The notes: generated by a model not told the origin, from the sequence alone. Numbered from the stretch's first letter, positions 31,872 to 42,764 are shown. The stretch: 64,000 bases of DNA from Papaver somniferum (GCF_003573695.1 NC_039362.1:197365625-197429624), one strand, 5' to 3'. Program-made: numbers and translations.

Positions 31872-32636
31872 TACTCAGATAGTTTCTGGACATCATAAAC
31901 CGGAGTCAACCAATCACATGGATAGATTAAGAAGATGGATGTAGAGAAAAATGTGGATGATGTTGACTAAGGTGAACCTATCCTAATGGACTGAGATACT
32001 GGTCTAGACTAGTATCAACACACTGACATATACAAGGGAACCAGTGGTTGATAAACCTAACTCTAGGTCAACACAACTGGCATATACAAGGGCACCAGTG
32101 GTCGACTTTATTGAATTTATTCCGGTTGGTCTGGTGGTCTGGTATTTTTTTTTTTATCTCAGTCACTTTATTTCACCCTAGCAATGGTAAAAAGAAAAAT
32201 AAAAAGAAGTGATCAGGATTCTTTTGATGTTTCCATCACGAGGATATGGAGAAACTACCATGTTTACTTTTTCTAACACCTGAGATCTGTTTTTATGAAT
32301 AGACTCTTTAGATGTTCCATCTAATCAGATTGGTTCCTCAAATCCTACAACCAAAATGCTTCTATCCACTTAGATTTAATGCCAACCTTAATAAGCATAA
32401 ATTTCTAGTCTCCGGAGCTTATTTATTGCAACTAAGAACTTTCTCCCATACCCCCAAACTTAAATCTAACATTGTCCTCAATGTTCTAAAGATGAAATTA
32501 AAAGCATGAACAAGGAGAAATTGTTACCAATGAAGCAAAAGAGATAAGGAAAGATATTACTGTGTCGCATGAATATTAGGTTACCTCCCAAGAAGTGCTA
32601 AGTTTAAAGTCTTCAGCCAGACTAAGCAAGGATTAA

Positions 32637-33143
32637 TCACCACGTAGAATCATATAGTAGTAGCCGGAGTAACTGTGGGTCATCTGGATCAAAAAGTGTT
32701 ACCCACAAGAAGAAGAAACTGCAACAGACCAAGAAGATACCGAACATACCCTTGCTTAAGACAACTACATCTAGTTGTGGTTCAGGCTCTATAAAAGGGT
32801 CTAAATAAAAGGTTTTCATCGGTTGGATTTCCTCAAAGCTAAGATCCGGTTCAGGTATTAGAGTCTGGAAAAACCCAACTAAGAACTTAGAATCACATAA
32901 CAACAACCTGAATAATTGGGGATCCTCTAAGTCAATTAGATTTGACTCATAAAGTTGACCATAATAATGGTCATTCTTAAGAAAATGTGTCGACCCTAGT
33001 ATCCTAAAGTAATTAGGTTTAGTCTCAAAACTTAATATCCGACACATCTGAAAATCATATGTTCCCACAATTGGAAGAAAAGTTTTTGGTGGGAAAACAA
33101 AGTCAATCTTGGTATCATAAACCAGAGGATGGGTTTCTAACAA
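32637..33143 (-). CDS. Gypsy-2 ORF b, protein with C-terminal membrane segment
   Basis: 168 codons, the only uninterrupted copy of three. It opens with a soluble stretch (YDTKIDFVFPPKTFLPIVGT, MCRILSFETKPNYFRILGS), then EPDLSFEEIQPMKTFYLDPF, and near the end a hydrophobic segment GMFGIFLVCCSFFFLWVTLF followed by DPDDPQLLRLLL. The layout suggests a protein anchored by a C-terminal transmembrane helix. It lies between the acidic ORF and the 3' LTR, the position of env-like ORFs in some plant gypsy elements. I do not recognise the family, and whether it is expressed is unknown. Confidence 0.5.
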   Translation of the reverse strand: MLETHPLVYDTKIDFVFPPKTFLPIVGTYDFQMCRILSFETKPNYFRILGSTHFLKNDHYYGQLYESNLIDLEDPQLFRLLLCDSKFLVGFFQTLIPEPDLSFEEIQPMKTFYLDPFIEPEPQLDVVVLSKGMFGIFLVCCSFFFLWVTLFDPDDPQLLRLLLYDSTW

Positions 33144-33253
33144 CTGAGCTTCTCTATGGACATCATTAGGTTCGGGAAAACATGTATGGAGATAATCTTG
33201 TAATATGGTTGAGGCATAAATGTCAAGTCCTACACGAGGGAACTTTCTAAGAG

Positions 33254-33846
33254 TTAAAGCACATGGAGAAGTCCTACACGAGGGGAATTTCTAAGAGTTA
33301 AAGCACATGGAGAATGATAATCACCCCCAAACTTAGAGTTTTCTGTGTCTCTAGAAAGACTAGTCACAACTTCCCTAATTTCTAGGTCATCAGATTCCTG
33401 GAAATGGTCAATTGATTCTTCTAAGTCAGGTTCATCCTCACTCATCTCTACGAGTTCATCTTCTTCGTCTAAGACTATTGTTTCTAAATCGCTAGACTCT
33501 AAAACATTATTCTCAGAATAAACTCGTTCCTCTAATTCATTATCGGCTTTGTAAACAGGAAATACTACATCGTCTAAAACGAGGGTATCTCTAGTCAAAT
33601 CCTCGTCCTTTTGAATATGTGAATAATTATTAAAATTATTTGGATTTGAACTAGAAATAATATTATCATTGTAAATCTCAATTGGAGTAACCATTTCCTG
33701 ATCACTATTCCTATATAAGTATGATTCTCCATCAACACTATCCTCACCATAATAACATGAAAAAGATCGAACCTCATCAAAACAAGTAGTGGTACCAATT
33801 CTAACCTTGTTATCTTGATTATGTAAATAATTATCTTCATTCTCAA
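33254..33846 (-). CDS. Gypsy-2 ORF a, acidic region
   Basis: Open frame from about 33694 to 33254 (146 codons), with readable extension upstream in a neighbouring frame to about 33990 (ESLRKLAESTRKLAEM-like repeats, then stops). It is rich in Asp, Glu and Ser (LESSDLETIVLDEEDELVEM) and ends at KFGGDYHSPCALTLRNSP, just before the 44-bp duplication. It appears to be the downstream part of a longer protein whose start lies at 36283 and which is split by the solo LTR. Gag-like function is possible but not shown. Confidence 0.45.
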
Positions 33847-34033
33847 TGGTATTATTGGATATACTATATTAGAAATTCAAGTAATTTCGAGCAATTCTTT
33901 CGTTCGTCTCAGCTATCCGCTTGAGGTTGTCTTCTAAAGAAGGTTCACTCATAATTGTAGTTCTTTCGTCTATAATTATACTATTCATCTCAGCTAACTT
34001 ACGCGTCGACTCAGCTAACTTCCTGAGGGACTC

Positions 34034-34193
34034 TTATAAAGGAGGAACAGGAACAGAAGGATCATAAAAAGGACTACTTTTCAATAGTTTGATTGTATCC
34101 TCTAGAGACGAAGAACTAGTACTATAATCTTCTTGCTCGTAAGACTGATGCATGTGTGGATAGTAATTGGGCTCACCAGGGTATGACCCATAT
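34034..34193 (-). pseudogene. Gypsy-2 gag-like ORF, part after the solo LTR
   Basis: Reads GSYPGEPNYYPHMHQSYEQ then SSSSLEDTIKLLKSS and stops at a TAA at 34034. It continues the frame that ends at 36165 once the solo LTR and one TSD copy are ignored. Tyrosine/glutamine-rich text followed by a LEDxIK helix resembles the Gag start of Athila-type elements. Confidence 0.5.
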
Positions 34194-36159
34194 TGGTGGC
34201 TCTCTAAAAGAGTCACAAACTAATACCGCAAGTGCACGGTGTCGATTGTAGCTTGTGCAAATACGGGTCGAATCCACAGGGACTAGGGTGTGAGTTGAAG
34301 TTTCCTAAGCTAATTCTCTGAGCAATGAACTAATGAAGCAAAGAGTGACAGTGGCAGTGAAGATGATTACAACTACAGATGGTAGACTAGGAGGATACTA
34401 AGGCATTTGATTCCACATCTTGATCCTAAACTAAGGAAGTTCTTATGCAAGCTATGTCTTGTTCTTTCAGGGAAGACTACAATGAGTGATTTATTAACTA
34501 ACCTTGCTAACTTACCCCTAGCATCAGCTGTCTTCTTACAGCACAACTGATCACAGGCTTGTTTGCTCAACCAGTTAACTATCAATTCTAAGGCAATTAA
34601 GCACAGCCCTTCAAATGGACTGAATTCTTAACCACTATCACTAACTTCACCCCTAGCATCAGCTGTCTTCTTACATCACAGCTGATCACAGGTGAATTAG
34701 CTCAAATGGCTAATTATCAGTCCTACTTCAGTTTAAACATCACAAGAACAATAACATGTATACTAACTATCCTAGCATGCAATCAAGAGTTTCATCTAAG
34801 CCCTAGCAAGTGATAAATTTAAACATGATGAATATGTGAAAATAAAACTGAATTTGAAAGTGAAACAAAAACAGAACATGAACAATTGAGGAACTGGCTA
34901 GTCTAGTCCTCTTGGTGGTGCACTGGCTAGTCCAGGCATGACTTCTAACACACACCCATCATCCCTATTTATACAACAATCCAAAATTAGGGTTAACACC
35001 CTTTTCCCCAAAACAGTGAAATTAGGGTTTGGTGAAAATCAAAATTAAATCAAAATAATCCTACCTAATGTCACTGAATCTAGTCAATAACACTCACCCA
35101 GGCCTCTATTTCTAGTTGTAATCATCAATTCCTAAGAATCCCCAATTTGTAAAATTAGGGTTTCCTGTTGAGAAATAGGAATCGAAATTACTCACCTAAC
35201 AGCTCTGATTTCTTCCCAATAGTCTCGACCCATGCTTCCTTATCGTCTTCTGCTCCTTCCCATGCTTCAATTACATCCATCTTATCAACTTATTTCACCA
35301 ACTCCATAGCTAGGGATTAGAGGTGTGAAATTAGTCGTTGAGAGGGATATATGACGTGATATAGGGGATGGGTTTAGTTGGTAGGAGCCATGATGGCTTT
35401 GGTGGTAGATGTGGTGGTGGCAGACGGAGCAGGTGGTGGTGATGGTGACAGCGTCGCTGTGCAGAGAAGGGAGGAGAAGAAGATGGGTTCGATATTTTTG
35501 GAGTAGGGGGTGTTTGGTTGGGTTAATAGATTTGGGTTCTTGGGTGTTGAGAAGGCTCATCAAGTCTTGATGTTTGGATGGTGAAAGGCGTAGGATGAAA
35601 AGATGAAAGAATGATCCAACGGCTCGATGAAAATGGATATGAAGCGACCTTTGGATCTGGGATACATCAAAACTGACGGTCTGAGATGGAGTTGGGTGCT
35701 ATAGTGTTAGACAGGAACATCAAAACTCGATGCACTCTGATGGAGCGACCGTTGGATGATGGAATGGATTCAATCTGACGGTGAAGGAGAGAAACAGGTT
35801 TGGGTATTGATTTTAGGCTTAGAAAATGGGTTTGGGCTTAAACAATCTTGAGCCCACTTCTTCTTTAAGAACAATTTCTTCCTTTGTGAGCCCATTTTCA
35901 TCCTTGAGTCCCATACCGCATTCTGCACTTCTTTTCCTCTAGAGTTTCCGCCGGCTTTCTCCGTGTCTTTGCACTTTTCGCTCCGCAACTCATCTAGTCT
36001 TTATTTATTACCTAAAAATGCAAAATTAATTAATAAACATATTTATTCTTGAAAACAAAGAAAATACAGAATATGGGATAAAATGTAGAATTAATGCACA
36101 AAAGATGAGTTAAATGCCAAGAAAAATATAAAGAAATATGCACTTTTTAGCACTCATCA
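34194..36159 (-). mobile_element. Solo LTR 1, nested in Gypsy-2
   Basis: 1966 bp, plus-strand ends tggtggctctc and gcactcatca (minus TGATGAGTGC...GAGCCACCA), flanked by catat on both sides (34189-34193, 36160-36164). There is no internal region. The minus strand has a TATA-type box (tataaataggg, plus about 34966-34976) and near its end gtccctgtggattcgaccc and cacttgcgg, typical of gypsy LTR 3' ends. It arose by LTR-LTR recombination of a full element. ORFs inside it (34373-34585, 35285-35563, 35770-35988) are not genes. Confidence 0.9.
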
Positions 36160-36164
36160 CATAT

Positions 36165-36283
36165 CCTTCCAAAGGATGGCGTTCCCAACCACTATTCCCA
36201 ACATGGTCATAAAAAGGATGATGTCCATATTCAAATTCAGGTCGATAATCATTGTATTGGCTTCTATCATACCAGTTCGACAT
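36165..36283 (-). pseudogene. Gypsy-2 gag-like ORF, N-terminal part
   Basis: From an ATG at 36283 reads MSNWYDRSQYNDYRPEFEYG, then HHPFYDHVGNSGWERHPLEG and is cut by the solo LTR. It is rich in Tyr, His and Asn. It is the first ORF after the leader, where Gag is expected. Confidence 0.5.
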
Positions 36284-37348
36284 TCTTAATTGCAAGGGAA
36301 TTCTATACAATCAAAAACAAGGCTGACTCGACAAAATCAAACCTACAAAATCTAGCAAACAACAAGCATGATGGCTCCACTTAGATTGTTTCTAGACAAG
36401 CTTCTAATCTTTCGAAAAGGAATTCGTTACAATCTGAGCAAACCTCTCTGGAATTAATCCGAGTTTAAGTAAGTTGAATTGAGACGAGGGAATCTGCGAG
36501 GAGCTTTGATACCCAAGGTCTCACCGGTATTATAAGGCGGCGCAGTCACGCATTCAACTCGCATAAACCATCATGAACTTCAAAGTATGCTCAAAAGAGT
36601 AACCAATATTTTTCGAACGACTTTCCTATTAAGCTCGTTACCCTATAGGTCTCGTTCTAGTCAAAATTTTAAGCTTTGGTTCGCGTTTGGTTTCGTTTTC
36701 CTAAGGCGGGCAAGAAGGAAACGGTGATGAAATCCGAGTCCTTATCTTAATTTGGCCAGGCCTTGCCCTTTACTAGGAAACTAAAACAACCGTATTCAAA
36801 TCCTCAGCATATATTCACCTTAAGGCATACAATAAACCCGCTGACAGGGGATTCACGAGTGTTTCGAAAGCTTACCTCCCGTACTAGACAGGCGCAGAAC
36901 CGCTGAAGTCGACTCGGTCCACGACTCATATGTCATGTGCGAACCCGAGGGGCCGAGACGATATTGTAATCGTCGTCCTTCCCTCCAAACAGTTTTATAT
37001 TTAATGTACACTTCCTTAGGGTTTAAAAAAATAAAAATAATAATTGTCCAAATCCAAAGTCCAAATAAAGTGCAAAAGAAAAGAAATAAAAAAAATAATA
37101 ATAATTACAAAAAATGGAAGGTCTCTAAAAAAAATAAAAAAAATAAATTCTCTCTCTCTTTTTTTTTAATTTTTTCTTTCGCTCTTTTTTTTTTGCTCTG
37201 TCTTTTTCCTTCTCTTTTAGCTTTAAGCTTTGATTCCAAGTCTTTAGTATCCAACTTCAAACCTGTAATACAAAGACACACCCAAAGAAACCTAAATAGA
37301 ACAAATGAAATATAAAAAAAACCTAAAAATTCTACTTATGCACAAATC
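36284..37348 (-). other. Gypsy-2 leader, non-coding
   Basis: About 1 kb between primer-binding site and first ORF. It has a very A-rich/pyrimidine stretch at 37020-37200. The minus strand shows a consensus splice donor (gggaggtaagctttcg, plus about 36870) and an acceptor-like attttgtag/gttt (plus about 36343) just before the first ORF, so a spliced leader is possible. No gene is recognised; the plus ORF 36935-37315 is low-complexity. Confidence 0.45.
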
Positions 37349-37367
37349 CGCGTCGGCGGTGCCAAAA
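37349..37367 (-). promoter_or_regulatory. Primer-binding site of Gypsy-2
   Basis: Minus strand after the LTR reads tt then TTGGCACCGCCGACGCGG. TGGCxCCG is the usual start of gypsy-type binding sites, complementary to a tRNA 3' end. Confidence 0.65.
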
Positions 37368-38850
37368 TGATAATAATTTTGATTGTTGTTGTAGTAATGA
37401 GTTTCAAACTCTCGGACTTGTGAAGATTAAATTTAAAGATTTAATAAAATTATATACAAAAATATTAACAAAGTGGGCGAGAGGTAACCAAGACACTAGA
37501 TTCCACTATTACACATGAATGATGTCAAATATTTCATAACTCTAATTATCCTTTTAATCCTTTATTTCTTAATCCACAAATAATCAAACATATTCTCAAA
37601 AATTAATTGTATCCCTTAAGCATAGATTATCTAACCAAAGCATAACCTATCTAATTAAATCACATCTAATGAAGAAAATTATGTAAACTTTTAAGAACTC
37701 TGCAAAACAGTGATTGAGTGAATTATAATTAAATATTAGAGAAAATGAAATAGTTACCCATTGTTCATGTGTGAATAGCTTCATCCATTGCCTTGGTTAC
37801 GAGAGAATTAGCCGCTCATCATGTTGGAAACACGCTCAAAAGTTGATTTCATTTATGCTCAAAGGGTTACAAATGATGAATAAGGGAGAATTATAATAAA
37901 AATCGGGTTTTCAATGCTTATAACTATTGCAAAAGCCGTTATTGTACTATTGCGTTTTTTAAGTTTGTCTCTGATCTGCAACCAACAGTATGAGTCGCTG
38001 ACACTGTTTAAAAACGACGGTTGTGGCAAGTCTGTTCTTCGTGTTCTTCAGTGTTCTTCAATGGCAGCAGCAGCAGCAGCAGCAGGTGGTCTCTTGGCAA
38101 ATTCGATTTTTTTGACTTTGTGGTGCTCTAAACTTCTCCCAATCTCTCCCTCTCCCTATATATACTCAACAACAGCAAAATATCACGCCATAACTCTCAC
38201 CAATTTTCATTAAACTCGGCAGTGAAGAAAAATATTCTAGGAATATTTTTTTCCCTGTTTTAGCTTCTCACGTGTTTCTACAGCTGCAAAATCTCCTCAT
38301 TTATCTTCTTCACGGTCCAGAGTGTTGCTAGAGTCATCATACACGAGCAGAACACGCATAAATCTTCCAAAACCCGTGAACTATTCTTCTCATGCACGGG
38401 CTGCCCTGATTCCTTGTCACGGATTTTCCAGGCAAATTTGATCGAAACAAACACCCATACCATCTCTTTTATGACATATCACAACTACCCATGAAGTTTC
38501 AGCCCTTTAGTCCATCTAGAACATCTTCAAATTTCGATCGAAACATTCTCAGAGAGATGCCACATTTTTCCCAAAAATTTTTAAGTTTCATATGAAGAAG
38601 ATGGTGTCCCCCTAACCAGCCGTGGGGTGCGAATAGCAGCTGCCTTTTTGGGTGCCCCTTACCCAAATAAGGGCTTCGTATGGAAACTGTCCTCCGGGGG
38701 TGTTACGAATGATTTTTCGAGCCGATTTTGCCAACAATATTTATTTTCCAAAAATACCTAAAAATACACAAAACACCATAATAAGGACGAAAACAAGTAC
38801 CAACAATACGAAACATTGAGGACAAATTAGACACATAAATGCGTCTATCA
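37368..38850 (-). repeat. 5' LTR of Gypsy-2
   Basis: 1483 bp, ends tgataataatttt and gcgtctatca. It differs from the 3' LTR by scattered substitutions and small indels, clearly more than the tandem LTR copies differ from each other, so the triplication is younger than the insertion. A CAG repeat is expanded at about 38060-38080 (cagcagcagcagcagcag). Confidence 0.9.
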
Positions 38851-38855
38851 GTGAT

Positions 38856-38999
38856 CGGTGGAGTTACACATGCAGGAGTGCTTTCGGTGTTGCTTGGGTC
38901 AGTAGGCGGCGTAGTGATGTTGTCGAGGTAGCGTTAACACCAGGGACAGATTCTGCGTTGGTGTTCTCGGCAGCTGATCCGGATCTTATTTCCACCATG
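38856..38999 (-). pseudogene. Gypsy-1 gag, N-terminal end
   Basis: From an ATG at 38999 the minus strand reads MVEIRSGSAAENTNAE, then proline/threonine-rich text related to the Gag N-terminus on the other side of Gypsy-2 (compare SAPSGVTPPI at 22040). One small frame change separates the parts. The ATG is 85 bases from the 5' LTR. Confidence 0.55.
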
Positions 39000-39064
39000 T
39001 TGGAGTTGGAAGTGAAAGGTGACATCGGAAATTTGGAAATTTATATTGCAACCGATAGATTGAT

Positions 39065-39083
39065 CTCCCACTGTGGTCGCCAA
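39065..39083 (-). promoter_or_regulatory. Primer-binding site of Gypsy-1
   Basis: Minus strand after the LTR: a, then TTGGCGACCACAGTGGGAG. TGGCGAC....TGGGGA-type sites are found in Tat-clade elements. It supports the clade assignment from Gag. Confidence 0.7.
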
Positions 39084-39084
39084 T

Positions 39085-41432
39085 TGTTTGAGGGTGAAAG
39101 CGATTTCTGCTGATTTTGGTAGTTTCGGGTGTGTGGGTGAGAAACGTGTTTAAACCCTAAACAATGTACTGCAAGGGAGTACTTTAGATTCGAGAGATAA
39201 ATCTGTACAAATCCGGCCTAAACCAATAAATGGCCGTTCCAGACTTGCTTCGGTCACAAAGTGAAGGAGAAGGGTTGGATTTGGGGAGGGAAGCGAAGAG
39301 AGTGTTGAGACCAGAATAGTGGATTCTGGAAGAGTAGTTGTTTTACGACTTGTATCAGAAAGTGGGAAGCCAACATATGGAAATCTAGCAAATATTTTCT
39401 GAGTGTTGTATATTCCTGACCTGAACTTGTTGTTCGGTGGAAATAGGTAAGACCTATTTGTACAAGTCGAAGTGAAACGTACTCTGGTCTCATTACGAAA
39501 TGGAAAACAGGTAAATAAATGGGAGGAGGTGGTAACCGGTAACGCCTGGAATTGATGTTCCATAAAAGAAAGCGTTTCACCATTACTCCTTGTATTTACT
39601 AACCGCCTCATCCTTATGACACTGTCTTCTAACGGGCTAGTGTACGATGCACGCTGTAAACCACCAAACCAATACCCAATTAGCAACCCCCAGTTTGTGA
39701 GATGTGTTGATATCTCAAGTGTTTTTTGTAGAAAACACGTAGCATGTTGTTGTTGTTTGACAAGTTGAGCTTGGGATACTTGCCGGCTCGGTGGTGACCT
39801 TCGACGGTCGAGATTTTGCATCTTGAGAGGAAGGGTAGTCGTTGATTATTGCAACCATTCGTTTGGTAACCAGTGGCATGAAAGCGTAGCCGATATAGCT
39901 TTAATATGGCCTAGTTTAGGCGCGGCCAAAATTTAGGGTTTTGGATTTGTTTGGGCGCGACCAAACTAGGGCTTGGCGTCCATTTGTTAGCTGGTAACCT
40001 TGGACGGCCAAGATCTGCATCTTAGATGGAAAAGTGTCTGTTCACTGTTGCAGGCATTCGTTTTTGCAGCCGTGAAGTGAAAGCCGGCATGGTATGGTGC
40101 GACAAGGTGGCTTGCATGCCATTGTCACATGTGGCATGGCCGGCATGCCTTGGCGCGTTTTGGCGTGGCCAAAATTAAAGTCTTGGGACAAAGGTTACCA
40201 TGCTTTGGTTAGCGACCTTGGACGGCTAGGATTTGCATCTGAGATGGAAGAGTGGTCGTTCATTGTCGCACGCCTTTCGTTTTGGTAGCCATAGAGGGAA
40301 GGACGACATGGTGTGGCGCGGCAAGGTGGTTGGCATGCCATTGGCACATGTGGCATGGCATGCCTTGGCACGGTTTGGCGTGGCGAAAACTAGGGTTTTG
40401 GGCCAAAGGTTACCATGTGTTGGTTGGAAACCTTGGACGACTAGGATTTGCATCTAAGATGGAAGGGTGGACGTTGATCGTCGCACGCCTTCATTTTGGT
40501 AGCCGCATAAGGAAGACCGGCATGGTGTGGCGCGGCAAGGTGGTTGCCATGCCATTGGCAAAGTGGTGCGGCTGGCATGGGTGGCATGCCTTGGCGCAGA
40601 GGTGCGGCTGGCATGGCATGTCATTGGCGCAGTGGTGCGGCTGGCATGGCATGCCATTGGCGCAGTGGTGCGGCTGGCATGGCATGCCATTGGCGCAGTG
40701 GTGCGGCTGGCATGGTTGGCATGCCTTGGCGTGGAAGTGCGGCTGGCATGGTTGGCATGCCTTGGAGCGGAGGTGCGGATGGCATGGCATGCTATTGTCG
40801 CAGTGGTGCGGTTGGCATGGCTGACATGCCTTGGCTCGGAAGTGCGACTGGCATGCCATTAACGGAGTGGTGCGGATGGCATGGTTGGCATGTCTTGGCG
40901 CAGAGGTGCGGCTGGCATGGCATGCCATGGGCGCAGTGGTGCGGCTGGCATGGTTGGCATGCCTTGGCACGGAGGTGCGGCTGGCATGGCATGCCATTGG
41001 CGCGGTGGTGCGGCTGGCATGGTTTGCATGCCTTGGCGTTGAGGTGCGGCTGGCATGGGTCGCATGCCTTGGCGCCAAGGTGTGGCTGGCATGGCATGCC
41101 ATTGGCGCAGTGGTGCGGCTGGCATGGTTGGCATGCCTTGGCGCAGTGGTGCGGCTTGCATGGTTGGCATGCCTTGGCACGAAGATGTGGCTGGCATGGT
41201 CTGCCATTGGCGCAGTGATGCGGTAGCATGAGAATTAGGGTTTGACATAGATGATGTCTGTTAGTGTTAAGGGTTCTGCCGTGGAACATGACCCATATAA
41301 AAAAAAAGGTACCCCGGTAATTCTTACGTAAACATGCTGATTGATTCAATAAATATGCTAATGGTCATAGTGACGTCATGTCAGATGTACATTTTTACGA
41401 TTTTTACCCTAAACTAAAAACCACCATCAACA
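39085..41432 (-). repeat. 5' LTR of Gypsy-1 (right in the window)
   Basis: 2348 bp. Same ends as 13974-17241. The TATA position is mutated (cctatttgtac against cctatttatac), so this LTR, which would drive the element, may be a weaker promoter. It holds fewer 213-bp units (39960-40550) and a similar GC-rich short-repeat array (40550-41225). TGACGTCA is retained at 41371-41378. Confidence 0.9.
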
Positions 41433-41437
41433 ACTAC

Positions 41438-42756
41438 CTAGAGCTTTCTCGTCTGTCTTGAACAACAAATGCACGGTAAGCTCAGCTCCCAATGATATAA
41501 TAGAATTGAAACAGTAAAAAGGTTGAAATTCTACAAGAACAAATGTGATTCACACACACCTTGTTTGGTGTTGAAAAACATCAAAGGACTAAAATTTTAA
41601 ATACATGTACCTAAAAAATTTATTTCACGAATTTCAAAATACATATGCAAGTGAGAAAAGTTTTAGATGCCGAAGAAAACAAGATGTGTACTGGTGTTAT
41701 CACTGAAGGATTTTGTTTCCTAAATATGAACAAGCCGCTTATTCGACCTCCATATGAAAATCAAATTCCCAGTTGGTGTGGCACAAGACAACTGATAAAT
41801 GGTTACGAATGGAATGAACAACAGTCAACAAGTTGTTGGGTATGGAACTTTCAAATAAGGAGTAAATTATACCAATTAAATCATCTGATTAAGGAGCCCA
41901 AACTATCAATTTACTCCAACATTTCACTCTCTTTTTTTTCTTCCTGTTACTCTCTGGTTTCGAATCTTTGGAAGTTCAACAAATTTGATTGGAATGTGAA
42001 TGCTGGGATGTAAATAGACGAACATAACATTTGTTATGTCGAATTGATTTTCAAATACTTATATAAGTTGAGATGTTCGTCGCATGAACTTTGTATGAGC
42101 AAGAAGTTGAAAACTTGCGCTAACGGGATGTATTCATTTCATCTACATTTAGAAACACGACCAATTTAATACCTCATTAATGAACTAGAGGAGTGGGTGC
42201 CCCGAACACCTTAATCACGACGACCCTTTATCTCTGAAGTCTATTATCGAAAAGCGTTACATTACTTGCAATAACTCTTTTTGTTGCAAGTAGACCCAAA
42301 AATCAGCAACATATCCTAAAGGTACCAAATTAACTAGCTTGTCATTTTTACTAGCGGTAAACACAATGCAACCTTGGAAATTGGCAACAATTTTACTTGT
42401 GAGCCACTTGGAAGTCATGTATTGTATGGCTGAAATTGCTCCCCTCAGTCCCCACCCCGTCTTTGTGTATGTGAATTATTTTAAAGACCAAAATAAACAA
42501 ATTGGGCTAGAAACAACGAAACTCTGTAGTAAGTCCCCCCGGTGAAAAATAGCATTATTGGCCATCAGTAGTGGTAGGCTGGTAGCTAAATATTACCATG
42601 AAAAATTAAAATCACTGACTTGAAAAAAGACATACAAATTACTCACTTCGGAATAAGTAGGTCGATCGCAGGGGCCTTGGTCCTTGCCATGTGCAAATGC
42701 TTTTGATAGATGCAATTGGGGTGAGAAAGGACCAAGCTACCTAGATATTTCTCTGC
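41438..42756. repeat. Duplicated segment, copy 2 right half, and start of copy 3
   Basis: 41438-42230 continues copy 2 after the Gypsy-1 TSD and matches 11000-11950. 42530-42756 starts copy 3 and matches 10790-11010. In between, 42231-42530 has no partner in the window. The 122-codon ORF at 41645-42013 is not conserved in copy 1 and I do not regard it as a gene. Confidence 0.7.
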
Positions 42757-42764
42757 TGTATCGA
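42757..42764. repeat. Target-site duplication of hAT-1, left copy (tgtatcga)
   Basis: Perfect 8-bp repeat tgtatcga at 42757-42764 and 45890-45897. Eight base pairs is diagnostic of hAT elements. Confidence 0.97.

Larger units (their letters stand above)
20423..33653. repeat. Tandem triplication of a 5.2 kb unit across the Gypsy-1/Gypsy-2 junction
   Basis: Unit 1 is 20423-25647, unit 2 is 25648-30864, unit 3 is 30865-33653. Each begins in Gypsy-1 gag (gatatcttggcgctg), crosses into the Gypsy-2 3' LTR and ends in the Gypsy-2 interior at ggatttgaactaga. Offsets are 5225 bp (unit 1 to 2) and 5217 bp (unit 2 to 3). Both junctions are the same, gaactagatatcttg, with about 3 bp of shared sequence (aga) between the joined sites. 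Unit 3 lacks 2424 bp (equivalent of 21438-23861), joined at a shared cta. Differences between units are mostly 1-4 base indels. Confidence 0.9.
22102..38850 (-). mobile_element. Gypsy-2, gypsy-like element nested in Gypsy-1 gag
   Basis: Minus-strand LTR element: 5' LTR 37368-38850, 3' LTR 22102-23585, TSD gtgat, primer-binding site TGGCACCGCCGACGCGG and a tract reading aagtttgggggta before the 3' LTR. The PBS and polypurine tract are of the Ty3/gypsy kind. I find no RT, integrase or protease; the interior encodes only unrecognised acidic or membrane-anchored proteins, so it looks like a large retrotransposon derivative. Its 3' half has been multiplied by the 5.2 kb tandem triplication, and its 5' coding part is interrupted by a solo LTR. 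Confidence 0.8.
13974..41432 (-). mobile_element. Gypsy-1, Tat-like Ty3/gypsy deletion derivative with nested insertions
   Basis: Minus-strand LTR retrotransposon. LTRs at 13974-17241 and 39085-41432 run TGTTGATGG...CCTCAAACA on the minus strand. A primer-binding site follows the 5' LTR and a purine-rich tract precedes the 3' LTR. TSDs are gctac (13969-13973) and actac (41433-41437), one mismatch, and copy 1 of the duplicated segment (ccacgctacctag near 10990) shows the unoccupied site. Removing Gypsy-2 leaves about 10.7 kb. Internal content on the minus strand is gag, a degenerate protease and the integrase tail; RT, RNase H and the integrase core are absent. The Gag His/Cys pattern and the PBS type suggest the Tat lineage (the Ogre/Retand group). 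Confidence 0.85.

Noticed and set aside
35285..35988. ORFs of 72-92 codons inside solo LTR 1
   Set aside because: They lie fully within a delimited solo LTR, and no similarity to known proteins is seen.
40252..41349. ORFs of 129-238 codons on both strands
   Set aside because: Same minisatellite in the other LTR. The reading frames do not correspond between the two LTRs as a gene would.
41645..42013. 122-codon plus-strand ORF in the duplicated segment
   Set aside because: Not conserved in the parallel part of copy 1, no recognisable domain, AT-rich composition.
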